The notes: generated from the sequence alone by a model not told the origin. DNA of 64,000 nucleotides from Exiguobacterium oxidotolerans JCM 12280 (GCF_000702625.1 NZ_JNIS01000001.1:186001-250000); one strand, 5' to 3'. Positions 25,858 to 35,805 are shown, counted from the stretch's first letter. Numbers and translations are program-made.

Positions 25858-26760
25858 TCATTTATTTTTTTTATTCAGAGCGTGCAACACTTCATTAAAT
25901 CGATCGGCATAGTTCGTAAAGACACCCGTCACCCCGTAATCAAGCATCCGCTCCATGTCGACTTTTTCGTTGACTGTATAGGGGTGGAGCAATAACCCAC
26001 GCTCGCGGATCATCGCTGTATTTTCCCGCGTCAATCCTTTAAAGGACGGTCCGAGTCCGACTGCGTACGTCTGTAGCTCGTCGAGTGCCTCAGGCGTCAT
26101 CGCTTTGACCGTCGCCGCGTCCATCAATTGAACGAGCGGAAGACGTGCATCCAGCTGTTTGACTTTCAACAAACTTTCTTGACTGAATGATTGAATCATA
26201 ACTTGCCCCGGTTTGACGTGATCGCTTGATAGACCATGACGTTGTAACGTTTTCAGTAATTTTTCTTCCATGCCCGGGTAAACTTCAGGTGATTTTGTTT
26301 CAATATAATAGTTCGCATGTTTGCCATACGTATCAAAAATCTCATCGAGTGTCGGAACTTGCAGTCCCTTATATTCAGCCTTCGCATATTCAGGGTTCGC
26401 CGTATTAAACCAGCTTCCTGCATCAAGTCGCTTGATTTCTGCTAACGTCTTGTCTTTGACGGCACCTGTTCCGTTTGTCGTCCGGTCGACCGTCTCATCG
26501 TGCATCGCAATCAGCTTACCATCTTTCGTCATCTGTAAATCGATTTCGATGTAGTCGGCTTTTAATTTTTTATGACTTAATTGGTATGCAGTCATTGTAT
26601 GTTCTGGTGCATAACCAGAAGCACCGCGGTGGGCGATGTTGACGACTCGATCCGGATCGAGTAACCCGTGTTTCTGTTGATGTGCCGAAGCATCGATGAT
26701 TCCAAAACTTGTTGCAACGATTGCTCCTGTAAGTACGGTAACGCCAATCTGTTTCATCAT
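25858..26760 (-). CDS. glpQ: Secreted glycerophosphodiester phosphodiesterase
   Basis: A 300-residue GDPD-family TIM barrel that hydrolyses glycerophosphodiesters to glycerol-3-phosphate and an alcohol. A Sec signal peptide spans residues 1-26 (cleavage after ASA). The catalytic HRGASGYAPEHT motif gives His44 and Glu53; metal ligands Glu72 and Asp74 (EIDLQMTKDG) and His87 (MHDE) are present. In Gram-positive bacteria this enzyme helps recover phosphate from lipids and teichoic acids. The related class I or II start differ by one Met; the first ATG is used. Monocistronic. Confidence 0.92.
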   Translation of the reverse strand: MMKQIGVTVLTGAIVATSFGIIDASAHQQKHGLLDPDRVVNIAHRGASGYAPEHTMTAYQLSHKKLKADYIEIDLQMTKDGKLIAMHDETVDRTTNGTGAVKDKTLAEIKRLDAGSWFNTANPEYAKAEYKGLQVPTLDEIFDTYGKHANYYIETKSPEVYPGMEEKLLKTLQRHGLSSDHVKPGQVMIQSFSQESLLKVKQLDARLPLVQLMDAATVKAMTPEALDELQTYAVGLGPSFKGLTRENTAMIRERGLLLHPYTVNEKVDMERMLDYGVTGVFTNYADRFNEVLHALNKKNK

Positions 26761-26993
26761 GTTGTATTTCCCCCTTGAAAGTAACTTACAGACTGAATCT
26801 TACGCTGTGACTGTGAAGGAAACATGGAGTGCGGGTGAAGAAGTTTTTAGAAACGATGACAACGATGTAACACTAAAAAACAATATCTCTGTCAATTATT
26901 AAGCGCACTTCTAATCGTGCTCTTCTTGTATGGTACACTTTGAATAGGGAATTATTCCCTGTAACTTCAACATCACTCAAGGAGGGCTCCAGT

Positions 26994-28043
26994 ATGAAAG
27001 CAGCAGTATGGTACGGGCGAAAAGACTTACGAGTAGAAGAAGTTGAATTAGCAGAAATGAAAGACAACGAAGTTCAAGTAAGGGTCGCATGGGCTGGGAT
27101 TTGCGGAAGTGACTTGCATGAGTATGAAGAGGGTCCCGTTTTCATGCCTAGTCAAACAGAAGATATGTTGACGGGTCAGAAGACTCCATTAACCATGGGA
27201 CATGAGTTCGCTGGAGTAGTCGAAAAAGTCGGCGCACAAGTCTCTGGAATCAATCCAGGTGACCGTGTTGCGATTAATCCGACTTTGACACACGGCAACA
27301 AACATGAAGATGTAGATATATATGATGGGTTCAGTTTTATTGGATTACATGGAAATGGCGGATTTACTCGGTTTGCGAACGTCCCACAAGATAACGTGTA
27401 TATCTTGCCTAAATCGTTATCCCTTCAAGATGGCGCTTTAGTAGAACCGATGGCCGTTGCCGTGCAAGCTGTGAAAGAATCTGGTTTACAATTTGGTAAT
27501 ACAGTTGCAGTATTTGGAGCTGGTCCGATTGGTTTAGTAACGATCGTAGCTGCAAAAGCTGCTGGAGCAAGCAGAATCATTGCTCTTGACCTTTCAGAAA
27601 CTCGTCTAGAAAAAGCGAAAGAGATGGGGGCAACAGATACAATTAATCCAGGTGAAGTAGATGCAATCGAAGCGATTAAGCACTTAGAAAAAGAAGGTGT
27701 CGCTATTACTTTTGAAGTAGCAGGAGTTGGTCCCACTTTCAAACAGGCGATTGATGCGACAAAAGCGAGAGGCACTATGGTGATCGTCTCGATCTTTGCA
27801 GGTCCTATCGAATGGAATCCGATGCAACTGACCGGAAGTGGCGTTAAAATCACTTCAACCATCGCTTACTCTCCAACTACTTTCCAACAAACCGTCGATT
27901 TGATGGGGACAGGTCAACTTAAACCACAAGGTATAGTGACGGATCAGATTCAATTAGAAGAGATTGTCGAAAAAGGGTTCGAGACCTTAAGCAATGACAA
28001 GTCTCAAGCTAAAATCCTAGTTGAACTGAGCGGCGAGCTGTGA
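26994..28043 (+). CDS. bdhA: Zinc-type alcohol dehydrogenase, (R,R)-butanediol dehydrogenase-like
   Basis: A 349-residue medium-chain dehydrogenase starting at ATG 26994 behind AGGAGGGCTCC. Catalytic zinc ligands are Cys37 (GICGSD), His70 and Glu71 (GHEF). The NAD site GAGPIG lies near 182. The fold and the segment EYEEGPVFMPSQ match 2,3-butanediol dehydrogenases that interconvert acetoin and butanediol. The four structural-zinc cysteines found in many members are absent: the region reads NPTLTHGNKHEDVDIY. Codon use is more A/T-rich than in neighbours, which may indicate transfer. An extended -10 (TGGTACACT) lies at about 26933-26941. Confidence 0.85.
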   Translation: MKAAVWYGRKDLRVEEVELAEMKDNEVQVRVAWAGICGSDLHEYEEGPVFMPSQTEDMLTGQKTPLTMGHEFAGVVEKVGAQVSGINPGDRVAINPTLTHGNKHEDVDIYDGFSFIGLHGNGGFTRFANVPQDNVYILPKSLSLQDGALVEPMAVAVQAVKESGLQFGNTVAVFGAGPIGLVTIVAAKAAGASRIIALDLSETRLEKAKEMGATDTINPGEVDAIEAIKHLEKEGVAITFEVAGVGPTFKQAIDATKARGTMVIVSIFAGPIEWNPMQLTGSGVKITSTIAYSPTTFQQTVDLMGTGQLKPQGIVTDQIQLEEIVEKGFETLSNDKSQAKILVELSGEL

Positions 28044-28133
28044 AATGTTCGAACCCCATGCGAGACCCTGCTCCTCGTGTCTGAGGGCAGTACGGGAAGA
28101 ATGAATCTTTCTTCGGATGACATGATTTAGTAT

Positions 28134-28180
28134 AAAAAACAGGCATTCCCCTATTCCCTAGGAGAATGCCTGTTATTTTT
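28134..28180. terminator. Bidirectional terminator between bdhA and odhB
   Basis: Stem AACAGGCATTC / GAATGCCTGTT with inner CCTA/TAGG and flanking A- and T-runs, between convergent genes. Confidence 0.88.
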
Positions 28181-28185
28181 AAGAT

Positions 28186-29445
28186 TTACGCTTCAAAAAT
28201 CAACGACTCTGGGTCTTCAAGTAAGTCTTTGATGTGTTTCAAGAACGTCACGGCTTCTTTTCCGTCAACGATCCGGTGATCGTATGAAAGTGCGACATAC
28301 ATCATCGGACGGTTTGCCATCCGTTCTGCATCGATTGCGACAGGACGTAAGTTGATCGCATGCATCCCGAGAATCGCAACTTGTGGACCGTTCAAGATTG
28401 GTGTCGACATCAATGAACCGAATGTCCCACCATTCGTGATCGTAAACGTCCCACCTGTTAAATCAGACAATCCTAATTTATTATCGCGTGCTTTAACAGC
28501 CAGACTGATGATATCTTTTTCAATCTCACCAAAGTTCTTTTTGTCCGCGTCACGAACGACTGGCACGACAAGCCCGTCTGGCGCAGACACGGCGATTCCG
28601 ATATCATAGAATTTTTTAAGAACGATTTCGTCGCCTTGGATTTCAGCATTCAAGTACGGCATTTTTTTCAATGCTGCGACGGCTGCTTTCGTAAAGAAGG
28701 ACATGAAACCAAGTTTGACATCGTTGTCTTTGACGAATTTTTCTTGACGCCGTTTCCGTAATGCCATCACGGCCGACATATCGATTTCGTTGAATGTCGT
28801 CAACATCGCTGCCGTCTGTTGCACTTCGACGAGACGGTTGGCAATCGTCTTACGACGACGTGACATTTTAATCCGTTCTTCCGGTTTACCTGGAGCTGCT
28901 TGTGCTGGTGCTTTCGGTGCCGGTGTTGCTTGTTTTTCCTGAACAGGTGCTTGTTCGCGTGGTGAAACTTCGAACGTCGCAACGTCTTGGACACGAATCC
29001 GACCGAGCGGGTCTTGTGTCGCCACTTGCGCGAGATCAATCCCTTTTTCCCGTGCCAATTTCCGAGCCGCCGGAGAAGCGATCGGACGATCAGCCGCTGA
29101 CGTTTTTTCAGTTGCTGCGACTGCGACCGGTTGTTCTTTTTCAGGTTGCTTCGCTTCTTCTTGTTTCGGTTCTGCCTTCGGCGCTTCTGCTTGTTTCGGC
29201 GCTTCGGCTTCTCCGCCAACCGTGATGATGGCGATTGTTTCCCCGACACGTACCGTATCCCCTTCTGCTGCCATCACTTCTGATAATGTTCCCGCTTCGT
29301 CTGACGGTACTTCGATGTTTACTTTGTCCGTTTCCAGTTCAACGATTGCTTCCCCTTTTTCTACGTGATCGCCCGGTTGTTTCAACCATGAAGCGACCGT
29401 CCCCTCTGTAATTGATTCGGCAAGTTCTGGTACTTTGATTTCCAT
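28186..29445 (-). CDS. odhB: Dihydrolipoyl succinyltransferase, E2 of 2-oxoglutarate dehydrogenase
   Basis: A 419-residue E2 protein. An N-terminal lipoyl domain carries the modified lysine at residue 41 ([11 protein letters not shown]). An Ala/Pro/Lys/Glu-rich linker leads to the peripheral-subunit-binding domain ([14 protein letters not shown], near 125-140), then the catalytic domain with [13 protein letters not shown] near the C terminus (active-site His). It transfers the succinyl group to CoA. Start chosen at ATG 29445 behind AGGGGGAC; the longer frame has no site. It follows odhA by 50 bp and no E3 gene is adjacent. Confidence 0.95.
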   Translation of the reverse strand: MEIKVPELAESITEGTVASWLKQPGDHVEKGEAIVELETDKVNIEVPSDEAGTLSEVMAAEGDTVRVGETIAIITVGGEAEAPKQAEAPKAEPKQEEAKQPEKEQPVAVAATEKTSAADRPIASPAARKLAREKGIDLAQVATQDPLGRIRVQDVATFEVSPREQAPVQEKQATPAPKAPAQAAPGKPEERIKMSRRRKTIANRLVEVQQTAAMLTTFNEIDMSAVMALRKRRQEKFVKDNDVKLGFMSFFTKAAVAALKKMPYLNAEIQGDEIVLKKFYDIGIAVSAPDGLVVPVVRDADKKNFGEIEKDIISLAVKARDNKLGLSDLTGGTFTITNGGTFGSLMSTPILNGPQVAILGMHAINLRPVAIDAERMANRPMMYVALSYDHRIVDGKEAVTFLKHIKDLLEDPESLIFEA

Positions 29446-29495
29446 CGTTTTTGTCCCCCTATGACTATGGTTCAATCTCTGCTAAATCGCTTTCG

Positions 29496-32336
29496 TTACG
29501 CGTTCGTATTCGACGCTTCTTGTTCGTTCTCCGTCCGTGCTGCTGTCCGAGTCAACGCATCATGAATGATACGCGCTTGTTCGACTTTGTGACCGGTCGG
29601 ATCTCCTTCAGCCGTACTCGACCGGCGTCTACGACCGATATAACGGACTTGTGTGATCCCGTTAGGTGCGATGGACTCAAGACGTGGTTCGATATAAGAC
29701 CACGCGCCCATGTTTTTCGGTTCTTCTTGGACCCAAACGATTTCTGTCACATTCGGATAACGCGCGACTAACGCTTTCAACTGTTTCGCCGGGAACGGAT
29801 AGATTTCCTCGACGCGGACGATATGCAGCCAGTCATACGACTCGTCCGACTTCGCGAGTGCATCCGCTAAATCAATCGCGACTTTACCCGTTGCGAACAC
29901 AAGACGTTCGACGCGTTCCGGTGATTGACCTAACCCCTCTTGTTCGACGATTCGCTTGAACGAACCCGACGTCAATTCCGACAAGTCCGATGTCGCAAGC
30001 GGATGACGAAGTAAACTTTTCGGCGTCATCACGACGAGCGGACGGACTTCGTCTTTGCCGAGAATGGCGGCTTGACGACGCAACAAGTGGAAATACTGCG
30101 CTGCGCTCGTGACGTTCGCGACGGTCCAGTTCTTCTCACCGGATAATGTCAAGAAACGTTCCAAGCGACCACTCGAGTGTTCTGGACCTTGCCCTTCGTA
30201 CCCATGTGGCAAGAGCATGACAAGACCTGATGTTTGACCCCACTTCGCGCGGCTTGCCGTGATGAATTGATCAAAGATGACTTGCCCCGAGTTTGCAAAG
30301 TCACCGTATTGCGCTTCCCACAAGACAAGTGTCTCTGGTGCAAAGACGTTATACCCATATTCAAACCCGAGTACGCCAGCTTCCGATAACGGACTGTTAT
30401 AGACGGCGAATGATGCTTGCGCTGACTCTAACTCGTGCATCGGTGAGAATGATTTCCCTGTTTTCACATCATTCAAGTTAATGTTCCGTTGTGCAAACGT
30501 TCCTCGCTCCGAATCTTGACCACTGAGACGGATTGGTGTACCGTCTGACAAAATCGAAGCAAAGGCAAGCGTTTCGGCATGTCCCCAGTCAATTCCCTTG
30601 TTCGTCGTTAAAGCATCCGTCCGCCGTTTTAAAACTTTTTCAAGCTTATGGAAGACCGTGAACCCACTCGGCCATGCGAGTAGCTGGTCATTGTAATGAA
30701 TCAATTTGTCCTTCTCGACCCCCGTCTCAATCGACGGAACCCCTTTGAATACGACATCCGGCATGATGCCCCCGTATTCTTTTTCGACGTTTGGTACTTT
30801 TTCGCGCGCCGCTTTCATCACATCACTAATCTCAGCTTCGATCGTTTTGACTTCCTCTTGCGATACTTCCCCGCGTTCGACAAGATCTTTTGCATAGAGG
30901 ACACGCGCTGTGTCATGTTTATGGATCAACTCATACAGGACCGGGTTCGTATTCATCGGCTCATCCATCTCATTGTGACCAAATCGGCGATATCCAATCA
31001 AATCAATCAAGACGTCTTTGTTGAACTTCGCACGGTATTCGCTTGCTAAGAGCGCGACTGCTAAACAGGTTTCCGGCTGATCCGCATTGACGTGGAAGAT
31101 CGGAATCTCATAACCTTTCGCTAAGTCACTCGAATAACGTGTCGACCGTGAATCGGTTGGCTCTGTCGTGAAGCCAATCGTGTTGTTGGCGATGATATGA
31201 ATCGTACCGCCCGTGTTGTATCCCTTCAAGTTCGTCATGTTCAACGTCTCTGCGACGATTCCTTGACCAGGGAAGGCAGCATCACCATGAATTAAAATTG
31301 CGGCTGCTTTATTTTGACTTTGCGTCGGCATCCCCTTGCCGGAACGATCGTCTTGCGCCGCCCGTGTGAATCCTTCGACGACAGGATCGACGAACTCGAG
31401 GTGTGATGGGTTGTTCGCAAGTGTCACGTGGACGTTCGTCGATTGTTGTTCCATTTTGCGATTGAGCCCGAGGTGATACTTAACATCGCCTGTCCAACCA
31501 TACGTAATTCCGATTGACCCTTCTGACGGGACAAGGTCATGATTTGGCGCGTGCTGGAACTCTGCGAAAATCATTTCGTACGGTTTCCCGAGCACGTGAG
31601 CGAGCACGTTCAAGCGTCCACGGTGAGCCATCCCGATATTGATCGTTTCTGAACCGTTCGCAATCAAGTGACCGATAATCGTATCAAGCAATGGAACCAT
31701 CGCGTCGAGTCCTTCGATTGAAAAACGTTTTTGTCCGACATATGTTTTATGAAGAAACTTCTCGAATAACTCTGTTTCAGCTAGTCGTTTGAACAATTGT
31801 TTCTTTTGGTCACGCGTCAGTTTCGCCGTCAATGCGCCTTGTTCGACTTTTTGACGTAACCATTTCTTTTCGTCTAAATCATCAACATGTTGGAGTTCGA
31901 CTGCCGCCGCTCCCGTGTATTGCGCTTTTAAATGCTCGATCGCTTCGAATGCGTCCGAAAGACCTGCAGGTGGATCTGGACAAACGAGTGAGACCGGCAT
32001 CGTCCGTAAATCTGCCTCCGTTAATCCGAACTGCTCTAATTCAAGCAATTCGTTCTCACGCGGATGATCTTTCAACGGATAAATATCTGCCGCAAGGTGA
32101 CCCTTCGCCCGAATGCGTTCCGCGAGACGATGCGCCGCTAAATATTTTTCGAAATCCCCTGTTTCTACGTGCACTGGTGTGACGGTTTCTGTGACCGGAG
32201 CACCATGTGTCTCAAAATAAACACGCGTCTCTTCGTCAATCGAAGAAGCATCTTCTAAAAATCGTTCATACATCTCGATGATGTACCCAAGGTTCGGTCC
32301 ATAAAATTCTTGTTGCTCCTGTTCCCGGCTTGCCAT
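29496..32336 (-). CDS. odhA: 2-oxoglutarate dehydrogenase E1 component
   Basis: A 946-residue thiamine-diphosphate enzyme that decarboxylates 2-oxoglutarate in the TCA cycle. The N terminus has the short FYGPNLGYIIEMYERFLEDASS segment for E2 contact. The central region shows GMAHRGRLNVLAHVLGKPYE and GDAAFPGQGIVAETLNM, the ThDP-binding part. Start is ATG 32336 with GGGGGGAAC upstream; the in-frame extension to 32396 is rejected. Length matches Bacillus OdhA (about 944). A cre-like site about 70 bp upstream suggests CcpA control. Confidence 0.95.
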   Translation of the reverse strand: MASREQEQQEFYGPNLGYIIEMYERFLEDASSIDEETRVYFETHGAPVTETVTPVHVETGDFEKYLAAHRLAERIRAKGHLAADIYPLKDHPRENELLELEQFGLTEADLRTMPVSLVCPDPPAGLSDAFEAIEHLKAQYTGAAAVELQHVDDLDEKKWLRQKVEQGALTAKLTRDQKKQLFKRLAETELFEKFLHKTYVGQKRFSIEGLDAMVPLLDTIIGHLIANGSETINIGMAHRGRLNVLAHVLGKPYEMIFAEFQHAPNHDLVPSEGSIGITYGWTGDVKYHLGLNRKMEQQSTNVHVTLANNPSHLEFVDPVVEGFTRAAQDDRSGKGMPTQSQNKAAAILIHGDAAFPGQGIVAETLNMTNLKGYNTGGTIHIIANNTIGFTTEPTDSRSTRYSSDLAKGYEIPIFHVNADQPETCLAVALLASEYRAKFNKDVLIDLIGYRRFGHNEMDEPMNTNPVLYELIHKHDTARVLYAKDLVERGEVSQEEVKTIEAEISDVMKAAREKVPNVEKEYGGIMPDVVFKGVPSIETGVEKDKLIHYNDQLLAWPSGFTVFHKLEKVLKRRTDALTTNKGIDWGHAETLAFASILSDGTPIRLSGQDSERGTFAQRNINLNDVKTGKSFSPMHELESAQASFAVYNSPLSEAGVLGFEYGYNVFAPETLVLWEAQYGDFANSGQVIFDQFITASRAKWGQTSGLVMLLPHGYEGQGPEHSSGRLERFLTLSGEKNWTVANVTSAAQYFHLLRRQAAILGKDEVRPLVVMTPKSLLRHPLATSDLSELTSGSFKRIVEQEGLGQSPERVERLVFATGKVAIDLADALAKSDESYDWLHIVRVEEIYPFPAKQLKALVARYPNVTEIVWVQEEPKNMGAWSYIEPRLESIAPNGITQVRYIGRRRRSSTAEGDPTGHKVEQARIIHDALTRTAARTENEQEASNTNA

Positions 32337-32406
32337 GTACGGTTCCCCCCGTTTCATTCTTTCACCCTTTGAGCTGCTCAACACAGCCCGTTCCAAGCTC
32401 TCTACC

Positions 32407-32420
32407 TGTTAGCGCTTTCA
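32407..32420. promoter_or_regulatory. cre-like CcpA site upstream of odhA
   Basis: TGTTAGCGCTTTCA matches the consensus TGWAANCGNTNWCA with one mismatch. It lies just downstream of a TATATT-like -10 on the minus strand, a position suited to repression by CcpA. Confidence 0.5.
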
Positions 32421-32491
32421 AATATAATGGCATAAAAAATCGACAGTGGCACGTCCTCTATGAATAAGTAGGATGACCACGTTTGAAGGCG

Positions 32492-32906
32492 TTTATCAAA
32501 ATCAGGCGAGAATACTCCCACCTCTAAGCGTCTCAGGGCGAAGCCCAGCGAAGGTGGGAGATGAATCGCCTTCGGGCAAGACGTGCCTTGAGACACGTCA
32601 ATTGCACGACATTCTTGGTTTAAAAACACTCAAAATCAGGAATAAAATCGATGTCATGTTCTTTGAAAACTGAAGAGATAGGGTTGTGACAGGGAGTTCG
32701 TCTGTCACGTAAAATCTTCAACGTTCACCTTGCGGATGACCGAAGTAGCGAAAACCAAGCAAAGTAGGCATCCGCGTAAAAGAAACTGACAAGATTAACT
32801 CTCAACCGTCGGGACGACGGGGTTAGCCTGATAAAGTTTCGACCGATAAGTCGGATAACTCAGGAATCTTTCACCTCTTAGCATAGCGTAGGTGGAGGTA
32901 GTTCAA
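32492..32906 (+). mobile_element. IS200/IS605-like solo element with structured segment, copy A
   Basis: Begins after TTTAT (32492-32496) with CAAAATCAGGCGAG and a long hairpin (GGCGA...TCCCACC...GGTGGGAG...ATCGCC, to about 32575). After ACACT it carries a second CAAAATCAGG at 32631, then a segment about 96% identical to copy B (41580-41855), ending with a hairpin CACCT-AGGTG and GGTAGTTCAA. The 276-bp common part shows four or more hairpins. No tnpA or tnpB is present. The architecture, with TTTAT like a TnpB target-adjacent motif, suggests a non-autonomous derivative carrying a guide-type (ωRNA/reRNA) or other structured RNA. It lies between glnQ and odhA. Confidence 0.6.
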
Positions 32907-33056
32907 ACCAAAGTGTTTGCCTTAGTTATTATCTTACTACTTCTGAGCCCTCAGTGCGTTTCGAATTCCCAATTTCTCTGTGGTAAATGTATAAGTTTTT
33001 CTTATGATGTCATCTTCAGTAATTTATGATACAAGCATTTCTTTTTTATCCCATGA

Positions 33057-33096
33057 CAAAGAACACAAGTATCCCCGTTAGAGACACTTGTGTTCT
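33057..33096 (-). terminator. Terminator of the glutamine ABC operon
   Basis: Perfect 11-bp stem AGAACACAAGT / ACTTGTGTTCT just downstream of the glnQ stop on the minus strand. Confidence 0.8.
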
Positions 33097-33100
33097 GTAT

Positions 33101-33829
33101 TCATAAGACTTTACTTAAAAAAGATTGGGTCCGTTCATGTTGCGGAGAATCAAACAGTTCACTCGGAACATTCTCTTCGACGATATAGCCGCCGTCCATA
33201 AAGAGTACGCGATCCCCGACCTCACGGGCGAAGCCCATTTCATGTGTCACGACAATCATCGTCATCCCTTCGATTGCCAATTGTTTCATGACTTCAAGGA
33301 CATCCCCGACCATCTCCGGATCAAGTGCCGATGTCGGTTCGTCGAACAACATGATTTTCGGATTCATCGCGAGTGCACGGGCAATCGCGACCCGTTGTTT
33401 CTGACCTCCCGAGAGTTCACCAGGATAGTTGTCCGCTTTTTCGCGGAGCCCTACCTTATCAAGTAATGCAAGCGCACGTTCCTTTGCTTGTCCCTTTTCC
33501 GTTTTACGGACTTTAATCGGTGCGAGCATGACATTATCTAAAACCGTCTTATGCGGAAAGAGATTAAAGTGTTGAAAGACCATCCCGACTTCTTCTCGGA
33601 CTTTATTGATGTCGACTTTCGGGTCCGTGATATTGTGCTTATCGATGATGACTGTCCCACCTGTAATGTCTTCCAGACGATTCAGACAACGAAGAAACGT
33701 ACTTTTCCCGGAACCAGATGGCCCAATGACGCAAACGACTTCTTTCTCTTCTACTTCAACGGAGATATCCTTTAAGACTTCATTTTTTCCGAATGACTTT
33801 TTTAAGTTATCTACTTGAATGATACTCAT
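33101..33829 (-). CDS. glnQ: Amino-acid ABC transporter ATPase, GlnQ-type
   Basis: A 242-residue polar-amino-acid ABC ATPase. Walker [10 protein letters not shown] (near residue 35), signature LSGGQKQR, Walker [13 protein letters not shown] and the switch His (VVTHEMGF) are all intact. Start is ATG 33829, which overlaps the permease stop (ATGA); the longer frame to 33916 is rejected. It powers import by the permease and binding protein encoded upstream. It could also serve the ATPase-less importer at 54.8 kb. Confidence 0.93.
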   Translation of the reverse strand: MSIIQVDNLKKSFGKNEVLKDISVEVEEKEVVCVIGPSGSGKSTFLRCLNRLEDITGGTVIIDKHNITDPKVDINKVREEVGMVFQHFNLFPHKTVLDNVMLAPIKVRKTEKGQAKERALALLDKVGLREKADNYPGELSGGQKQRVAIARALAMNPKIMLFDEPTSALDPEMVGDVLEVMKQLAIEGMTMIVVTHEMGFAREVGDRVLFMDGGYIVEENVPSELFDSPQHERTQSFLSKVL

Positions 33830-34470
33830 CGTAGCGTAAACCTCCGTTCCAAGAATTTCGCTAACATCGACAGCAAATAGATGATGACGAAATACATTAA
33901 GCCGACGACGGACCAAACGATGAACGGTTCAAACGTCGTCGCTTGCTGGACTTGTCCTTGTTGCGTCAAATCGGCGATGCCGATAATCGAGAGCAACGAA
34001 GTATCCTTTAAACTAATGATTGATTGGTTCGTGATGGTCGGCAACATTCTCCGAAAAGCTTGCGGTAAAATGATTTGGACCATCGTTTGACGGCCCGTCA
34101 TCCCGAGCGATCGTGCGGCTTCAGTTTGACCTTTGTCAATCGACTGGATGCCGGCCCGGATGATTTCTGCAAAATAGGCCCCTGCATTGATCGCGACCGT
34201 CAAAATCCCCGCGTACATCCGGTCCATCGATAACCATTCGAGCGAGTTCAAACCAAAATAAATGAAGAACAGTTGAACGATGAACGGTGTCCCACGGATT
34301 ACATCGATATAAATGATCGCGATCCCATTTAAAATTTTTAATGGAGACAAGCGCATCAAGGCAACGATGAGACCAATCAAGAATCCTGCGATGACGGCGA
34401 TGATAAAGATATATAAGGTGACTTGTAACCCATCTAAGAAAAACGGAAATGCAGCTTTTGCTACTTCCAT
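33826..34470 (-). CDS. glnP: Amino-acid ABC transporter permease, GlnP-type
   Basis: A permease of 214 residues with about five transmembrane helices and the HisM-type EAA loop ([22 protein letters not shown]). The start was placed at ATG 34470, with GAGGGAG upstream; a GTG at 34497 would add nine residues without a visible ribosome-binding site. Middle gene of a three-gene importer, overlapping glnQ. Assignment to glutamine or related polar amino acids rests on family similarity. Confidence 0.9.
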   Translation of the reverse strand: MEVAKAAFPFFLDGLQVTLYIFIIAVIAGFLIGLIVALMRLSPLKILNGIAIIYIDVIRGTPFIVQLFFIYFGLNSLEWLSMDRMYAGILTVAINAGAYFAEIIRAGIQSIDKGQTEAARSLGMTGRQTMVQIILPQAFRRMLPTITNQSIISLKDTSLLSIIGIADLTQQGQVQQATTFEPFIVWSVVGLMYFVIIYLLSMLAKFLERRFTLR

Positions 34471-34509
34471 CAGCAGCTCAACTCCCTCATCCTTCACTCA
34501 ATCTGGTGA

Positions 34510-35277
34510 TTATTTTAAATAACGATCAACGATTTTGTCGTACTCGCCACTGTCTTTTAAATTTGCTAAACCTGTGTTGATTTTTTTCATCAAGTCTTCG
34601 TTTTCCCCTTTAAGGACGGCAATCCCGTAATTATCTCCATTTAAACGGTCTCCCACGAGTTTCAGACCAAGGTTTTGTTGTTTATTGGCATACGAGATGA
34701 CTGGATAGTCTTCAATCAAGGCTGCTGCATTCCCATTTTTGACTTCCTGGAACATCGCTGGACTATCATTGAATTGTGTGACTTTAATGCCTAGCTTATC
34801 CGCGTTATCTGTTGCATACTTTGCCCCTGTCGTCCCTTTTTTAACTGCCACCCGTTCCCCTTTTAAATCATCAACCGACTTGATGTCATCATTGTTGTCT
34901 TTGACGACAAGAATCAGTCCGGCTTCAAAGTACGGGTCAGAGAAGGTGACGACTTTTTCACGTTCCGGTGTGATACTCATTCCGGCAATCGCGATGTCAA
35001 GTTGATCCGCCTGCAGCGCAGGAATGATTCCGCTAAAGTCCATCGCTTCAAATTCAATCTTGAAGTTTTGATCGTCTGCAATCGCTTGAATCAAATCGAT
35101 ATCGATTCCTTTGTACGTATCCCCGTCCTTGTACTCGAATGGTGGATAGGTGACGTCGATCCCGACTTTGTACGTTTTGTCCTCTGACGATGAATCATCA
35201 TTTGAACCGATGCTACACGCACTTAATACAAACAGACAGCCCATCAATAAAAATAAGATAGAAAAACGTTTATTCAT
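34510..35277 (-). CDS. glnH: Amino-acid-binding lipoprotein, GlnH-type
   Basis: A 255-residue family-3 solute-binding protein. A lipobox LSAC places the lipidated cysteine at residue 21. Motifs such as KVGIDVTYPPFEYKDG, AGMSITPEREKVV and FSDPY typify polar amino-acid binders. It captures the ligand at the cell surface for GlnPQ. Promoter-proximal gene of the operon. The substrate is inferred as glutamine or a similar amino acid. Confidence 0.92.
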   Translation of the reverse strand: MNKRFSILFLLMGCLFVLSACSIGSNDDSSSEDKTYKVGIDVTYPPFEYKDGDTYKGIDIDLIQAIADDQNFKIEFEAMDFSGIIPALQADQLDIAIAGMSITPEREKVVTFSDPYFEAGLILVVKDNNDDIKSVDDLKGERVAVKKGTTGAKYATDNADKLGIKVTQFNDSPAMFQEVKNGNAAALIEDYPVISYANKQQNLGLKLVGDRLNGDNYGIAVLKGENEDLMKKINTGLANLKDSGEYDKIVDRYLK

Positions 35278-35640
35278 CCTTTTTACCCCCTTCTTTTGAA
35301 GGCACGGCCCTCTACTAAGATATTTCCCTTAATAGTGGTCCCTTTGAAACGTCTTTTCGATAAAAAAACTGAATTAAATGAAAAAACTGAATTTTTAACG
35401 CGGTAAACGTATCACGATATTAGGTCTTCCATTATTTTCACAGTACAACTTTTCAACCAATGGATAGATGCATTGAAAGTCCGTCACCTGATCGACCTTG
35501 CGGACCAAGGGATCCGCAGGAACCAATTATTCGAGTGTGATTCAGAACGATGGTGTTGATTTCGTTTTCCCATCATAGGAAACCCTCCTTCGTGGTATGT
35601 TTCTTTTATAATATGAAGGAAAGCTAAATAAGCCTCGATT
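35278..35640. other. Intergenic region upstream of glnH
   Basis: About 360 bases without a supported gene. It contains a few A/T-rich runs suited to the glnH promoter and a GGACCAAGGGATCC stretch near 35500. No reading frame with a ribosome-binding site was found. Confidence 0.5.
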
Positions 35641-35644
35641 TCCA

Positions 35645-35735
35645 ATCTAATCGCTTCCTAGTGGAAAGCAAACAGGAGCGACCCTGCCGTGAAGCGAAGC
35701 GGCGCGATGTTTGCCACCGGAAGACGATTAGGAAG
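35645..35735. repeat. Long imperfect hairpin with GC-rich centre
   Basis: Left arm from CTAATCGCTTCC through GCAAAC pairs imperfectly with GTTTGCC...CGATTAG. The centre GCGACCCTGC...AGCGGCGCG also occurs, in reverse orientation, in the extra segment that distinguishes inverted-repeat element copy 2 (17.9 kb). This suggests a small dispersed repeat that can sit inside the larger element. Confidence 0.5.
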
Positions 35736-35739
35736 GAAA

Positions 35740-35805
35740 AAGAGTACAAAAAAAAGATGGAAAGTCACATGCAAGTGACCTTCCATCTAGTTTGTCTACA
35801 GTCTG
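35740..35805. repeat. Hairpin and solo TTTGTCTACAGTCTG element end
   Basis: A perfect-looking hairpin (GATGGAA-GTCAC / GTGAC-TTCCATC, one bulge) is followed by TTTGTCTACAGTCTG at 35791-35805. The 15-mer equals the right end of the inverted-repeat elements at 7.4 and 17.8 kb. It may be a relic or a shorter relative. Confidence 0.45.

Noticed and set aside
28052-28100. Another copy of the inverted-repeat element downstream of bdhA (GAGACCCTGCTCCTCGTGTC)
   Set aside because: Only about 20 bases resemble the element interior; the ends and other blocks are missing.
32402-32673. Short open frames in the odhA-glnQ gap
   Set aside because: They lie in the hairpin-rich solo element, differ between strands and have no ribosome-binding site.
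32480-32930. CRISPR array
   Set aside because: The repeated blocks are single hairpins, not short direct repeats with regular spacers; no cas genes are present.
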